Part shown: piece after piece, positions 1 to 12,756 of the stretch | Numbering within the stretch: the stretch's first letter is position 1 | How the letters are laid out: each line of letters begins with the position of its first letter | Origin: Sipunculus nudus | Taxonomy: Eukaryota > Annelida > Sipuncula > Golfingiida > Sipunculidae | Reading direction: 5' to 3' | DNA length: 64,000 nt | Assembly: GCA_026874595.1 (NCBI GenBank) | Contig: CM049310.1 | Span: forward strand, 3,410,001 to 3,474,000 | Notes under the pieces: model-generated | Told to the model about the DNA's origin: nothing | The model's input: the letters and a program-made list of their open reading frames with translations, nothing else | The model's database searches: none | Translations under genes and position numbers: made by a program

Positions 1-468
1 ACTAAAGATGGTTTAGAACCTTTAGCAACCTTTTCTGACAGTTTTTGGATCACTCATAATAAACCTTTTCGTACATTTGTTTATATTATATATATTACCT
101 ACTTTTTTGTCGAGTTTTGAAAATACATGAAAAGGATTCGACAGCACGACATTGGCATAAGGTTTCGCGAATGCTCTATATACGCATCTGCGCTGGTCGG
201 GTGTTACTTACTTGGATTTACCCCATGTAGATTTTCAAAATGGATTGACAATGACAACTTTTTGGGTTGATGGGTCCATAATTTTCCTTAAATTATATCG
301 GGATAGGCATAAACATTGGGAGTTGCGTAATTTTTATGAATAACCGATTTTATGAACTGAACATTTTATCCCGTAGCTAGCCGCGACATCTTGGCCTGTG
401 AAGGCCGGAAACAGTGTCTCTGTGTTTATCACTGCATGGAGACATAGCTCCAGCTATGTACCACTTAC

Positions 469-643
469 ATTCAAATGCAGCCTCAGCGTGCGTACTGTAA
501 TCCACAGGAATGAGAACTACTTGATTCTGGTCACTCACTGTTCCTTCTTCATTAAGGTTTCCTACACCTGAATTGGCTGGCTCACAGGCCACGGTGACAC
601 TTCCTCCATAACTTGATGCTGCCAGTGAAAAGTTTCCACCCAT
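469..643 (-). CDS. Universal stress protein paralogue, exon 1 (gene runs off left edge)
   Basis: Minus-strand first exon of a second USP-domain gene. It starts MGGNFSLAAS and ends ...VLIPVDYSTHAEAAFE, the first beta strand of the USP fold (IPVDxSxHAExAFE). The donor GAAT|GTAAGT leaves phase 1, exactly as in exon 1 of the complete USP gene at 11623-5503, so the next exon should again supply the two bases of a Trp codon. No exon 2 is visible in bases 1-468, so the rest of the gene lies to the left of the window. I chose the ATG at 643 because both paralogues then begin MGG; an in-frame ATG at 703 would add 20 residues. USPs are small cytosolic nucleotide-binding proteins linked to stress tolerance; the substrate is unknown. 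Confidence 0.72.
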
Positions 644-703
644 GACACTGCCCTCCTGACTAGACGCCCGGATCGAAACTGGGCCATACAGCTGTGCCCT
701 CAC

Positions 704-1149
704 GTACGTGACCTCTGTCCGAGGACGACTCGTTCACAGATGACACACACACATTGCACACTATTGACGATAACCCACTAAGCTGGCGATATTGTGTAAA
801 CAGATATGTGGACTGGACCCCGGGGACATGCAGGTCACCGAGTGAATGATTAGTATTTCTTCTATGAGAGTAACATCTGCACTGCCCAATAAACATAGCA
901 AATTTTAGCGTAATCCATGGACCCACTGCTGAGTCGGAGAAACAGACTGCTAGTGTAATTATCTCATAAATTCAATTACAAATGCATAAAATTTATAATA
1001 TAGGCGGCACCGCCAGTATTCTTCATTTGATTAAACTATTTTGAATGAAAAATCGTTCATTCAACACGATGAGAAAAGCTGAAAAACAAAATATTGCTAT
1101 ATATGGCAGGACCAAATGTCAAAGTAAAATGTTTTAAAATGTTTAAATG

Positions 1150-1194
<45 letters not shown>

Positions 1195-4100
1195 CGCCAC
1201 TGCTGTTATAACATCGATAAAGGTATACAAGATAAAGCCGCATATCAAATTTCAAGGCGATCCATACAATATTAAATGGGGAAAGTGGGGATATTTATGC
1301 TCAAAATTAGTCAATGTAAGTGAAATGTTAGAAAAGCTATAGTAACATTTGTGAAGAATTTTTGGGTTGACCGTGTTCAAAATTTTCTTTTTTGTTGAGA
1401 TATGTGTAAATAAAAGTCATTTAAATTTATAACATATACAAAATTTTATGACATAACTACAAATATCTCCTGATTGCTATTTCCCGTCTAAAATTACTTT
1501 TAAATTTGCGTAAACAAAGTGGAATATTATATAGGTTGCGCTATTAGAGTTTATCTGCTGGCAAAACTTCTATTAGTTACATTTCGAGGGAGAAAATGAC
1601 AGGGCAGAAGAACGATGGACCTAACTTTAACAAGAGAAATAAGCATCTACGATATATAAGAAAGAGAATTATTTTTTTTAAATGAGAAAACAGTCTACAT
1701 TTTACAATATATCAGCCCCAGAGTTCAAGGTTATTGGTCACGTGCTTAAAACCCCCGAGTTGACACAATTCTCCACACAGAGAATTCAGCTGTGATTTCC
1801 CTAAAGTGGATCTTGCCCCTACGGGGAGGTTGATTTGACAGCTACATGTAATGTCATGTCCTGTAAACATTCTAAAAATTAGAAAAGTGTTAAAAAATAT
1901 GCAACATAAACTGGAAATTTAATTTAAAATTTTTATTGCCAAATTAGATCGTCACTTCCATATGCAGCTTTCCATAAAATCAATGAAATATATGAAGCGC
2001 TGAGAAAATTCTCTCTTAAAAAAGGTGGACACAGTTTGATGGAACAGAGTATTAACGGAGCCACATCTTGGAAACCGATGCAGTTTTTGTTAATTGTCAT
2101 TTTCAAAACTACACATAATATACGTAAATATTAGAAAAATATGGATGGCACCACCGGTGTTAAGTGACTGATGAAGCTGGCCGTGTTCAATATGTATGTA
2201 AGATTCCCAGGGATCCATGGATGCTGGAGCTTTTATTGAACAAGATAATTATTTCCGGGGTGCTAATAGGCCTACAAGCCCAGTGAGTCGAAGAATATGT
2301 CTCAGTGACCGAACTTTAGGTTTCGAAGACAAAGGAGATTTAAAAAGACCTCCCTTGATGTCAGGCTAAATGTTCTTGGTCAAAACGGTTAGAATTTGTG
2401 CCCTGCTAAGTTGCTAACGGCCGGCAGTACGCATGGGGATGCATATATATATGATGCATGCTCTACATGTCATAACTAGCCGTTAATTCATGGAGCCTCC
2501 GCCAGGTAGCTCTCTCTCTAATGTTAGGTTAATTTGTTTTTAAGACTTATCTTAAGATTCCTCTCCACATATACAGATAATGTCAGATATACAGAAATAA
2601 TGGCTGTATAAAGCGTTTTCGATCCAGATCATAAACTTGACGAATACACTCATCAACCCACAAGGAATCCATAAATTCAAGTATAATCATTATTACTGCA
2701 AAAAATATACATAAACAGTGGAAATGTACTGTAACCTCCCTTTATGTGCAATAAGATATGTACATACAATTCAAGAATCAAACAGCGGTACTTTACAACA
2801 ATCAAGTTTTGTCATATTCTTATACTATTTGTACAATATAATACTTGGCAAGTTACATATATGAAAGCCACAGCAACAGCAAAGGCATTGGACAGCAAGT
2901 GTAATTCTCCAAACTCACGAGCATGTAAATACTAGATTGTCAATATCATGCATGTTATTGTAATGTGTAAATCACACAGATTTATGTCTACTAACAAAAA
3001 TGTTAACAACAACAACTACATCTAAATAACAGATGGTGAATGACACTTTATAATGAAAGCAAGTCCTGGGATTTTGGCAATAAAACAAAAGTATTAACCT
3101 ACATGTTGACATATAGGTCACTTGATTTATCTCTTGAGAGGTACTGATCTCTTCCTCATCCAATGAATATACATCAATGTAGCTTGATCAACAGCAATTC
3201 CAAAATACAAGATACCAACGTCACTATTGTTGAAGATAAACTTATTTTAAATAATAGTTTTAGATCAAAATAACCATTTTATGTGCTGGTTGTGTACTTC
3301 ATGTCCAATATTCAACAATAATCCTACCAAGAAAAAAATCAACACAGGCTCGTGAAATTCTACAAAAGTAGTGGGGGGGGGGGGGCTACCTGCATTGCTA
3401 GTGGACATTATGTCACAGTCAGGATTCTTGAAATTGGATATGCCATATTTTAAGTTACAGTATGATTTCAATGGTCTGTGCATAACAGCATCATATACAT
3501 TAAGAACAAGAAAGTTACCATAAAGGAACAAGTTTTGTGATAATTAAATATGATAATTTCAAAATAATACTTTTATTATCTTCTATTGGGATCAGCTAAG
3601 TTAATTCCTTTTCTGATGATTTTGGAAACTTAACATATTTTTTTTAAATATTTAATTCATTTTTTAACATTCCAAAAATACAGATTTGTTTCATATTTTC
3701 ATACACAGGTACAAATATTTTCATCATGGCACAACACAAGTCATGTTTCACATTTTACATGTTTTTGCCAAATTCAACTTGATCAATTGATTCTTTAAAC
3801 AATACTTTTCACCAATTTTTCTTTAAAGTTTTAGAATTAACTTTAACAAGACCAGATTTGAAGTCATGCACATTATATATGCAGTAAAATGTTATGCAAT
3901 CATTGCAAGCACAAAGAAAATGTAAATAAAGATCATTATGTCAATCAAATGATTGTGTATCAAATGTAAATATTTAAAAAAGTGAAAACAAATAAGATCT
4001 GTCAAGCCTATATAAATGCTTAAAGAATAAAAAATAAACATAACATGCAATGTGTTTTATATATGGTCACTTATTTAGCTCATACAATCAATATTTAGCT

Positions 4101-5424
4101 CATACCTTTAACTGTCATATGTGCACTGCTTACATCTATTTTGCATACTTACAAATATCATTATTGTGCTCTGTACATATATTGAAATCAGATTGTTTTA
4201 GCGGCATACCACACACATTATATATGCACCAAAATTATTATTACACCATCTGTCCATGTCTTTCATGTTGGTGAATGACTTAAATTGATAGTAGTTGAGT
4301 TCAAGAGCTCCTACAAGATTTAATGGTCAATGGTCTTTTGATGCTCCCTTTCCACATCCACATAATTTTTATTCAAGAGTTCAGAGGGAAATAAGCAGAC
4401 AAATACTCCATTAACATGAACATTTTTCTAATATATTGGCAAAAGTAGATATTTACTATATTAAAACAGTGTGCATACAGTACACTGATATTATCCAAAA
4501 AATGAGTATCTGTGTATTAGGGACACTGGTCTAGAGATCTTCCCTTTGGAGGGGAGTGGACATCAAAATTTCATGTGGAATACTGGTCTGATGAACATCA
4601 GCTGGTGGAATAATGGTCCATAGTACAGTGGTCCACAGAACATTAACATGTGGTCTGCGTAATGTTGTACAAATGACAGTACAGGGGTTGATCCAGGATT
4701 TCAGAAAGGGGGGGGGGGGGGGTTCATCCCAGGAGGACTAATTAAAAAGCCTTAAAAAAGGGTCTCCAGGTCCTGAAAAGTCTGAAAAATTGGTCTGAAA
4801 CCTTTAAAAAAATGGATCCACTTCTGCAGGACAATGGAACATTCAAAAGCAGTAAATCTGTGTAATATATATTATCTGATTAGTAGTGGTCCATATAACA
4901 TTTAGTAAGTTAATAATGGCCAAAACATTCACTAAGTGAATTAGCCTAAGTCAAGTTGAACTCACTAATTTAACACAAAACAATCTTCAGTCTCCTTCTA
5001 CTGTATATTAAATGATATACAAGCAAACCTCACTCATAACGACAGTTCTCTACAACAGTCAAAAACCTATGTCCTTCCAGTGTGCATAACTGAGAGATTC
5101 GACAGAACTCCATTTATTTCAAACCACAATCTTGCAAATAATAATATTTTTGTTTTTGGGCTGAAGCTGGCTACACTGCAAAGCTGATGCTTTTTAATTC
5201 AGATGTGTATAAAAATTCTTCCTTTTTACATACATCAATATGTTTTCCATGAAAAGCTTTAATGTTTCCTATACCATTCAACAACACAGTTACTCTGACT
5301 TACACCTAATCAAATATTCCCTAAACAATTTTTTCCTCTGTATCATTTACACTAGAGATGATATTAGTTCCACCACTGCTCTCTGAGAAAATGTTTCCAG
5401 AATGAATATTAGTCATATTACAGT
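704..5424. other. Intergenic region between the two USP genes
   Basis: AT-rich sequence with no credible exon on either strand. It holds a (TA)n microsatellite, G homopolymers at about 3371-3384 and 4707-4721, and at about 4685-4815 a degenerate repeat beginning GATCCAGGATTT followed by a G-run. A related copy of that repeat lies at about 10970-11140. Confidence 0.5.
1153..1192. repeat. (TA)n microsatellite
   Basis: About 20 uninterrupted TA dinucleotides, followed by GGCGCCAC. Confidence 0.95.
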
Positions 5425-5430
5425 TTTATT
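5425..5430 (-). terminator. Candidate polyadenylation signal of the complete USP gene
   Basis: AATAAA on the minus strand, about 73 bases after the USP stop codon. Position and sequence fit a poly(A) signal; no transcript evidence is available. Confidence 0.45.
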
Positions 5431-5502
5431 GATGAGTACATGTTAAGAATCCCTGTGCTGGTTTATAAAATTCTGTTCCAATTTTTAATTTTTGTTTTAC
5501 TA

Positions 5503-5715
5503 TCAGAAGAACCAGGACTGGGCTTCTTTAGGGATAATTGTGACAGGCACTCGGGTGTGGTGGATCACATAATGGCTCACGCTTCCCAGGACTGTCCTCC
5601 GAACAACTCCAAATCCTCGAGATCCCATCACAATCATGGCCGCGTTGTACTTCTCAGCAGTCTGTATGATGCTCTCCCCTGGGTAGCCAGATTCCGCTAT
5701 GACATCACCTTTCAC
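5503..5715 (-). CDS. USP gene exon 4 (C-terminal half, stop)
   Basis: Acceptor TTTTCTCAG|GTGAAAGG. It encodes the beta strand IVMG, the nucleotide-binding loop GSRG...GS and the final strand VPVTII, then a short tail to TGA. Confidence 0.92.
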   Translation of the reverse strand: MKGDVIAESGYPGESIIQTAEKYNAAMIVMGSRGFGVVRRTVLGSVSHYVIHHTRVPVTIIPKEAQSWFF

Positions 5716-7977
5716 CTGAGAAAATAATTAAAGTGCAAATACAGTCTGACAGAGGTAGGACATAGCCTAGTGGTTTAGCCTTTAGGCAGTGGGACAACAG
5801 ATTAGAAGAGCTTCAAAGGTGAAATGGCAAAATCTGGACACTAAGACATTCCTCTGATTTCTTGATTGTAATTTATGATTTTCTGTCAAGAGCCTTAAAG
5901 ACTCAGTAGAGACTGATTTTCAATGTGCTCCAAACCATGTTTTCACAATGTAGCTTGCAAAATATAGGTCATTATGACCTAATTTTGGGTTTGCAAGTAG
6001 ATTTTACTAGGCCCTGTCTGGATGTCATGCAAAAACTTTCTAAGTCTAATGGATAGGATGTGAGCCCTCTTTCAAAACAGCCGATCAGATGGAAGAACAA
6101 GGGACACAGACTACAAGTTAGTTCAGCTAAACATCTGAATTGACCCCAGGTCAGGCAAAAAGCGTACCTTGTCTTATTTCATTATTAAAGTTATATGGCA
6201 AAAAAATATATAGTTTGGTTTCAAAGGCACTCTGCACATCAATTTTGAACCACACCCTCCACAAATAAGACTGTAAATTTGATTTTTAGTTTAAATTACT
6301 CATTTTCAGATCCTTTACACATATTCAGCTCAATTAAGGATTACTTTCAAGAAAATAAAATTTTGATAACATTGCTTTTGACAGTATGTGCTTTTACCTG
6401 TTTAGAAGAAAATTCTTTTACTATCATATTGTCCCCTGATCATATGACTTTTTAATCACAGAGCTGATTCCATCTACCATTTTGAAGAGTAGATCGTTAG
6501 ATAACTTACTTTGTTCATCTCCAGTTTTTCTTCATATTTTGTCTTCACATGTTTGCCAATCTTTGAGGCCTTTTCAAGTTCTTCTTCATAGAACTCTGTG
6601 TACGAAATGCAGATTTCATGAGATCAAAATCAAAATGCTCATAACTGAGATGAACTTTCACAGGCATTCACTTTTTTCAAAAATGCAGATTTCACAAGAT
6701 CAAAATCAAAATGCTCCAAACTGAGCTGAACTTTCACAGACATTCACTGTGTACAAAATGCAGATTTCATGAGATCAAAATCAAAATGCTCCAAACTGAG
6801 CTGAACTTTCACAGACATTCACTGTGTACAAAATTTCAGAGTTCAAAATCAAAATGCTCCAAACTGAGCTGTACTTTCACAGACATTCACTGTGTACAAA
6901 ATTTCAGAGTTCAAAATCAGAATGCTCCAAACTGAGCTGAACTTTCACAGACATTCACTGTGTACAAAATTTCTGAGTTCAAAATCAAAGTGCTCCAAAC
7001 TGAGCTGAACTTTCACAGACATTCACTGTGTACAAAATTTCAGAGTTCAAAATCAAAATGCTCCAAACTGTGCTGATCTTTCACAGACATTCACTGTGTA
7101 CAAAATTTCAGAGTTCAAAATCAGAATGCACCAAACTTTGCTGAAGTTTCACAGACATTCACTGTGTACAAAATTTCAGAGTTCAAAATCAAAATGCTCC
7201 AAACTGAGCTGAACTTTCACAGACATACACGTATAATTAAATGTAACATTTCAGGACTGATTTCTTAACTTTTTGCATGGAGGGTTAACAAAGAAAAATA
7301 AATGGAGGACAGAGATGCCATTCACTGGTAACACACTGACCTTGATTATTAAGTACTAAATTCACTGGATGTTTTAATAATTTTAACAAATTTTCATGTC
7401 CATAATCATGGAACCTATTGGCCATTTACTTGCTCTAAGACAAGCAAATAAACCTAAAACATCGGTAAAAGATATGCTCAGATACATGTATGAAAGCCAG
7501 TTGGACTTAACTTAGAATTCACAAACAATCTGATAAATGGTATAACTCAACTTTCTATATGAAACTAAATATAATAAGTTAATAAATGCTGTAAATCCTG
7601 TGAAATTATTTAAGAGGTTGTTCTTGAAAATTGAATTCCTTTGAATTATTTCATTTTAATTAATTATCAGAAAGTATGTCCATGTTAGTGTGAGCACCTA
7701 CTTTTCATGCCATGTCCCAGCTGGTACGGTGACACATGGGCAACCTCCACACAGTGAAGGATGTGAACCACATTTTCTGGCTTGTGTACATGTTTCATGT
7801 ACCCTGAAAGGTAGATCCAAACGTGGTGACATAATGAAACTAAACATTACAAGATTATGATTTAGAAATTCCAACGGTTATTATTTCCCAAAATAATGCT
7901 TGGTTAAAAAGAACATACATGTCAGGCCCGTAGGCTGACTGCTGAGTGGGAGGGTTCGTTTTCACTGATGGTGGAAC

Positions 7978-8068
<91 letters not shown>

Positions 8069-11000
8069 CCCGATGTTTTCTTTAAACGAAATAAAAACAA
8101 TCCAAATAAGCTATTATTAGCGGATTGTACTTTTTCTCGCCTTGTGTAACGTTACTCAGAACGTCCCATCCAAAGCGTTTTGCAAGCTTCTGCTACAGCA
8201 CAAGTATGCATGGTCATAAGGAGGCTGTATATGCGTGTACACAAAACAAAAAGTGCATTGGCATCCATTTCATTTCAGATTTGAAAAAAAGAAAACAATC
8301 ATATTCAATGTCAAACTCACACCTCAGTCATCTGATATTCTCCGGTCTATAGCTGTGCATCCGAGTGATTATCACGTTAACTGGCAATTAAATGAGGTTG
8401 CTTGAAATTGATATCATTCAATGCAGATAACTTGTACATTAACATTCATGGAAAGAAATTAACCGGGCGATGTTTGGTGTTTCTAGCTATACTTGAAATT
8501 TGCATAAATTAAAAAAAAAGGACCAGCAGGCGAGGCAGTTAGGAGCTGAAAATATCAGAATTATATTCAAATTCTTTGACAAATGAAGCAGTATATAGGA
8601 CAGAACTGGGCCGGAGCTAGAACTTTAGGGTATCAATTAAGATCCGGGGCATTTCTGCGAGTTCCGAATAAAAACAAATGTGTAGACTGAACAATTTAGG
8701 GGGTGTATAGCCGAAAAACTGACAAAATAAACGATCAAAGTAACTTAGAGAGCCTTGGTGAATGAAATCTATGTTAATATTATAAATATATTAAATGATA
8801 ATTATGTCATTCATCAGTCCCTAAAGGCAGGGGCACACGAGCATACAGCAGGTGTGCTCCATTTCGCCATATATCTATACCAAATAGTCAGCTTGCCTCC
8901 CGGTACACTGTGGAGATGGCCTGTTCCCTGATCTAGATTACTCATAAATTATATAGTATTACCCCCCTGAAAACTCCCATACCTGACCAATTTTCTTTGG
9001 GTAACTGCATTAGAATTTCAGAACCGATAACTTAAATCCATGTATTCATGGTATATTTGAAAATTAAATCACCAGTGATTACAAGAAACAATATGCGATT
9101 GTAAAAGTTAGGGCGAAATTCATGCATGGTAGTGATTTTACATTTGTATTATATAGTATTACCCCCCTGAAAACTCCCATACCTGACCAATTTTCTTTGG
9201 GTAACTGCATTAGAATTTCAGAACCGATAGCTTAAATCCATGTATTCATGGTATATTTGAAAATTAAATCACCAGTGATTACAAGAAACAATATGTGATT
9301 GTAAAAGTTAGGGCGAAATTCATGCATGGTAGTGATTTTACATTTGTTGATTACTATAAAAATACATTGAATTTCTGACCTTAACTCCGGCGTATATACT
9401 TACATCTAAATCAACTATATATTTATTTTCTGGATGAATTGAGCTCCAGCTTAAGCGGTAAACATCAGTTTTAATTTAGTAAAAATATTCTCGACTAAAC
9501 ATATGATCCAGTCTCTAATTTTTTTAATTACTAACTCTTGACATAATTTTCCTCATATACAAGCTAAACATTTTTTTTATATAAGGCAGTCTTGAATAGG
9601 TATTATAGGTTTTGAATGCAAAATGGTTTAGTTTAATTTTTCAAAGGAACAAAGCACAGTGACCTAGTGACCTAACAATGTAAAATCGTGCTTATCTAAC
9701 GGGCAGTCAAACTGCTGATAGGACGACTATAGACAGTGGATCATCGCCATATATATCTTCTGAACTAAAGGAGTAATATGCAAGGCCCTCCTTTTAATTT
9801 GCAACACCAACAAATCGAAAAGTTCCATAAGCTCATTTATAAATCTCTATATAATATATTTTAACTTTTTGTTTGTTTTTTTTTTCTTTTATTTATTATT
9901 TCTATGGAATCAGGTTTGGTTTGGACTCTTGACACGTATGTCCCCTGTGCTCTATTGACAAAGTGGTCTTGGTTACATCCTTTGGCCCGGAAACAAGAGG
10001 GTGCTACTGCCCTCTTTGAATGAGACGCGGCAATCAACAATTTTCTCTTTATGCCCGCTCACACGGCAACAAACATCCAGTTCTTGACTATAATCAGAAG
10101 CAAGCAGTGAACGGGTTATTTAAAGCTGGTTTCAGAGGTGAAATTAAACATTTTGAACTGTACTTACGTTCTATATCCCTGACAGAGATAAATAAAGAGG
10201 CCGCTAATCGGCGCTATAAACAAAATTTATAAAGAAATATGGTCTCTCCCTGTGACTAGTGTGAGGATTTGCATGGAACCGGACGACAAAAATGGTTAAA
10301 CATAAAGTTGTGTAAAATTTTTAGATTAAGATTTTTAAGATTATAGCATGTCAGTATTCGTCAGGTGGAACTCAGATGCTCAGCAGGGGGGTTCGTCCGA
10401 ACCCACCGAACCCCCCCAGCCTACGGGCCTGCATGTGACAGTAGCAAAGCAGGTAACTTATGCCACCCCTCTCTGCTCCCTGAATTGTATTAGTCTGAAC
10501 ATTATATAGCCTTTACACATTTTAAGAAAAGTACCACTTTCAACTGATACCTCCATCGATTCAAATTTAGGATTATTAACAAACACATTTTCATCATCAT
10601 TCAATCTTCTTTAATCTATTCTTAAAAATTATTTGTATTACAGGGTTACCTATACACAAGCTAACATGCGTATATATGTCCTACAATTCCTACATTGCCA
10701 AGTTTTCTTGCTAGTATACATGCCCTATTAAGTTGCATTAACATGTATTCTGATTTTACTTAATGTCATAAATAAAACTGAATGGACATATTCCAATAAC
10801 AGGGATGTGAACACATCTGAACAGTAGTTATAGGCAGATGATTAATTATAATTGATGACCAGATGGTCTGTGCACATAGCTTGGGCCTTGTGATGAGGAA
10901 ATGATGTATGTTAAAGCTCTATGCTTTCAGTTAATTCATAGGAGCAAATCCTAGAAAAGTATGCATGGGCAGATCCAGGATTTTGGAAAGGGGAGGGCCC

Positions 11001-11623
11001 AACCCAGGTAGTTTAAAAAAGACTCCTTAGATCCATAAAGGGAGGGGTTGGAAATTGGTTTAAAACCCTGAAAAAAAGTTTGTTGTGGCTCGAAAGAGAG
11101 GGGAGGGGGGGTCCCCCCCTGCCTCCCTGAAGAAAAAATTGCAATCTGACTGAATCTATCAGAAAATTCAAGAAATATATCCGATAAAGTATATGCCTGG
11201 GACTTTCTGGAACTTATTCTTATACCAAATTTAAAGACTGCAATTACATTTCATATATCCACTGATCGGGTTAAAGTAGGGTTCCATTTTTCTGGAAAAA
11301 CACGAGAGCAGACATAATGTGACATGTAACATGTGCAGCGGTCACAAATAAGTTTTATGGCGAACCAGTCAAGTTTATGAGATGGATAATAATGACGTGT
11401 TATTTGTCTGTTGATAACTATATATACCGCCTTACCGGTATTAGCGGGTAATAGCGGTTATAAACATACACTCAAATGCGGCCTCGGCGTGCTTGCTTTG
11501 GTCCACAGGAATAATAACAACATCTCCAGCAGGCCCCTCCTCGGTTTTCTTGTCCGCTGCGTGGATGGTTGGGATCCTAACTGCCCCTAGGGTGACGGTC
11601 TCCAGCGACATATACCCTCCCAT
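5503..11623 (-). CDS. Universal stress protein (USP) family, complete four-exon gene
   Basis: Exons on the minus strand are 11623-11470, 7803-7702, 6595-6510 and 5715-5503 (TGA at 5505-5503). Lengths 154, 102, 86 and 213 nt join in frame to 184 codons. All introns are GT-AG. The order of elements is that of the USP fold: N-terminal strand VVIIPVDQSKHAEAAFE joined across intron 1 to WYMKHVHKPENVVHILH; a charged middle helix in exon 3 (FYEEELEKASKIGKHVK); then the C-terminal half with MIVMGSRGFGVVRRTVLGSV. The last piece fits the ATP-binding signature G-2x-G-9x-G-S. The usual domain is about 140-160 residues, so this is one domain with short tails. USPs of this type are cytosolic, nucleotide-binding and stress-linked; the exact role is not known. 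A paralogue exon lies at 643-469 on the same strand. Intron 1 carries a large TIR-bounded element; intron 2 carries a minisatellite touching exon 3. Confidence 0.9.
6510..6595 (-). CDS. USP gene exon 3
   Basis: Acceptor CGTACACAG|AGTTC, donor AACAAA|GTAAGT. 86 nt encoding a charged helix (EEELEKASKIGKHVKTKYEE). The acceptor lies at the edge of a 68-bp tandem array that repeats an acceptor-like GTACACAG in every unit. Confidence 0.87.
6590..7232. repeat. 68-bp minisatellite touching USP exon 3
   Basis: About nine tandem units. The marker CATTCACTGTGTAC (or a close variant) starts at 6741, 6816, 6884, 6952, 7020, 7088, 7156 and 7224. Spacing is 68 bp, apart from one 75-bp step where a unit carries a GCAGATTTCATGAGATC variant. 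Every unit contains CTGTGTAC, which reads GTACACAG on the USP coding strand. Confidence 0.95.
7702..7803 (-). CDS. USP gene exon 2
   Basis: Acceptor CTTTCAG|GGTACATG, donor ATGAAAA|GTAGGT. 102 nt encoding YMKHVHKPENVVHILH and the strand leading to SPYQLGHGMK. The first two bases complete a Trp codon split by intron 1. Confidence 0.88.
7980..8064. repeat. (TA)n microsatellite
   Basis: About 42 TA units inside the TIR-bounded element of USP intron 1. Confidence 0.95.
8948..9347. repeat. 200-bp tandem duplication
   Basis: Bases 8948-9147 are repeated at 9148-9347 with only two or three differences seen by eye (for example CGATAACTT versus CGATAGCTT, ATGCGATT versus ATGTGATT). Near-identity implies a recent event. 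Confidence 0.95.
11470..11623 (-). CDS. USP gene exon 1 (start codon)
   Basis: ATG at 11623-11621. Encodes MGGYMSLETV, a linker, then VVIIPVDQSKHAEAAFE. Donor GAGT|GTATGT, phase 1. Confidence 0.87.
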
Positions 11624-12445
11624 TTTCTGTAAGCAACTTGTGCCAATGTGACACTTCCAGTTTACCTCAGTGAACTCAGGTTAGGTCATCCGGGGTCACG
11701 GCTGAATGCTCGGAAGGGTGAAACGCTCGGGGGTTTCCGTTATTCTTCGGACCAGTGAGTTCATTCCATGTTGCATTATGGGCCCGCATTGTCCCCAGTT
11801 GAACTTTTAAAAGAGGACGCGCTTGCTGAGTGGTGTTAAACATAATGCACATCCCAGGTTAACTTAAGCTTCAGAGTAAACTGGAGAACTTAAACCCTTG
11901 TCGGGAAAAAATCGTGTAAAATCAAATAATGCGTTTATGACAAGGAACCTATAAGTAATCTAAGGAAGATATAGTATACTTCATTCGAATGACCAAGAAA
12001 TTCTGCTAAAATTATGGTAACATTATTGTATGTAAACAAGACTCATTTTTAAAATTTTGTAAACCTGGCGCTTGAAACTGTCTCATAATCTGAAACAATG
12101 AACTGCGTGACCTTACACGGGGGGCTGCCGACCAGCCTTGGCTGGGGGAAGAGCCAGGGGCGTCAATATATATATGGGGGGGGGGGGGGGATGGGGGATA
12201 TATATACCCCCCCCCCCTTTTAAGCAAGGGGGGGGATGGTCAATGTAATCACCCCCCCCCCCACTAATATTATAATATTGCAAACTAAATATATTAATAA
12301 ACAGAATTAAAGACTTTGGATCTATTTACCAAAAAATGTTATATCTTAACCCTGCTTAGAATAAACAAAATAACTTATTTTCTACAACATTATATTTTAT
12401 TTGAAATATGATTAAGTATATATATACTTAAATAATTAAAATATA

Positions 12446-12482
<37 letters not shown>

Positions 12483-12509
12483 TTGTATATGCTACTCACA
12501 GACGCTGAA

Positions 12510-12562
<53 letters not shown>

Positions 12563-12756
12563 TAATATATATATATATATAGATATACACACAAAGTCAC
12601 CCCCATCCCCCCTTTACTCCCCCCCCCCCCCACCCTGGAAGAAAAATTGACTGGGAAGACCCAGAGCAGACATCGTTCCCCGCGTATCACCGTTTATAAG
12701 GACAATATATATTCTTCTAATCAACATTTAACGTGGACAAACACTATTTTAGTGGT
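11624..12756. other. Upstream region of the USP gene, no gene seen
   Basis: Non-coding. Contains G and C homopolymers (12176-12190, 12206-12217, 12251-12262, 12619-12631) and interrupted (TA)n tracts at about 12449-12478 and 12515-12582. The short reading frames here follow from these simple repeats. Confidence 0.55.

Larger units (their letters stand above)
7923..10431. mobile_element. 2.5-kb element with 15-bp terminal inverted repeats in USP intron 1
   Basis: The left end CAGGCCCGTAGGCTG (7923-7937) is repeated inverted as CAGCCTACGGGCCTG at 10417-10431. Both ends are flanked by CATGT (7918-7922 and 10432-10436), a candidate 5-bp target duplication. Just inside, both ends carry a G-rich stretch with GGGTTCG. 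The body holds a long (TA)n tract and a 200-bp tandem duplication, and no recognised transposase. The superfamily is undecided; a 5-bp duplication argues against a typical hAT. Confidence 0.6.

Noticed and set aside
6482-6935. Plus-strand open frames with CTKCRFHEIKIKMLQTELNFH repeats
   Set aside because: Antisense to USP exon 3 and its 68-bp minisatellite.
7855-8100. Open frame with Tyr-Ile repeats
   Set aside because: Translation of (TA)n; the same holds for 1057-1248 and 12496-12690.
10020-10232. 70-codon open frame inside the USP intron 1 element
   Set aside because: Composition looks protein-like, but no family was recognised and no extension or splice partner found; kept only as a remark under the TIR element.
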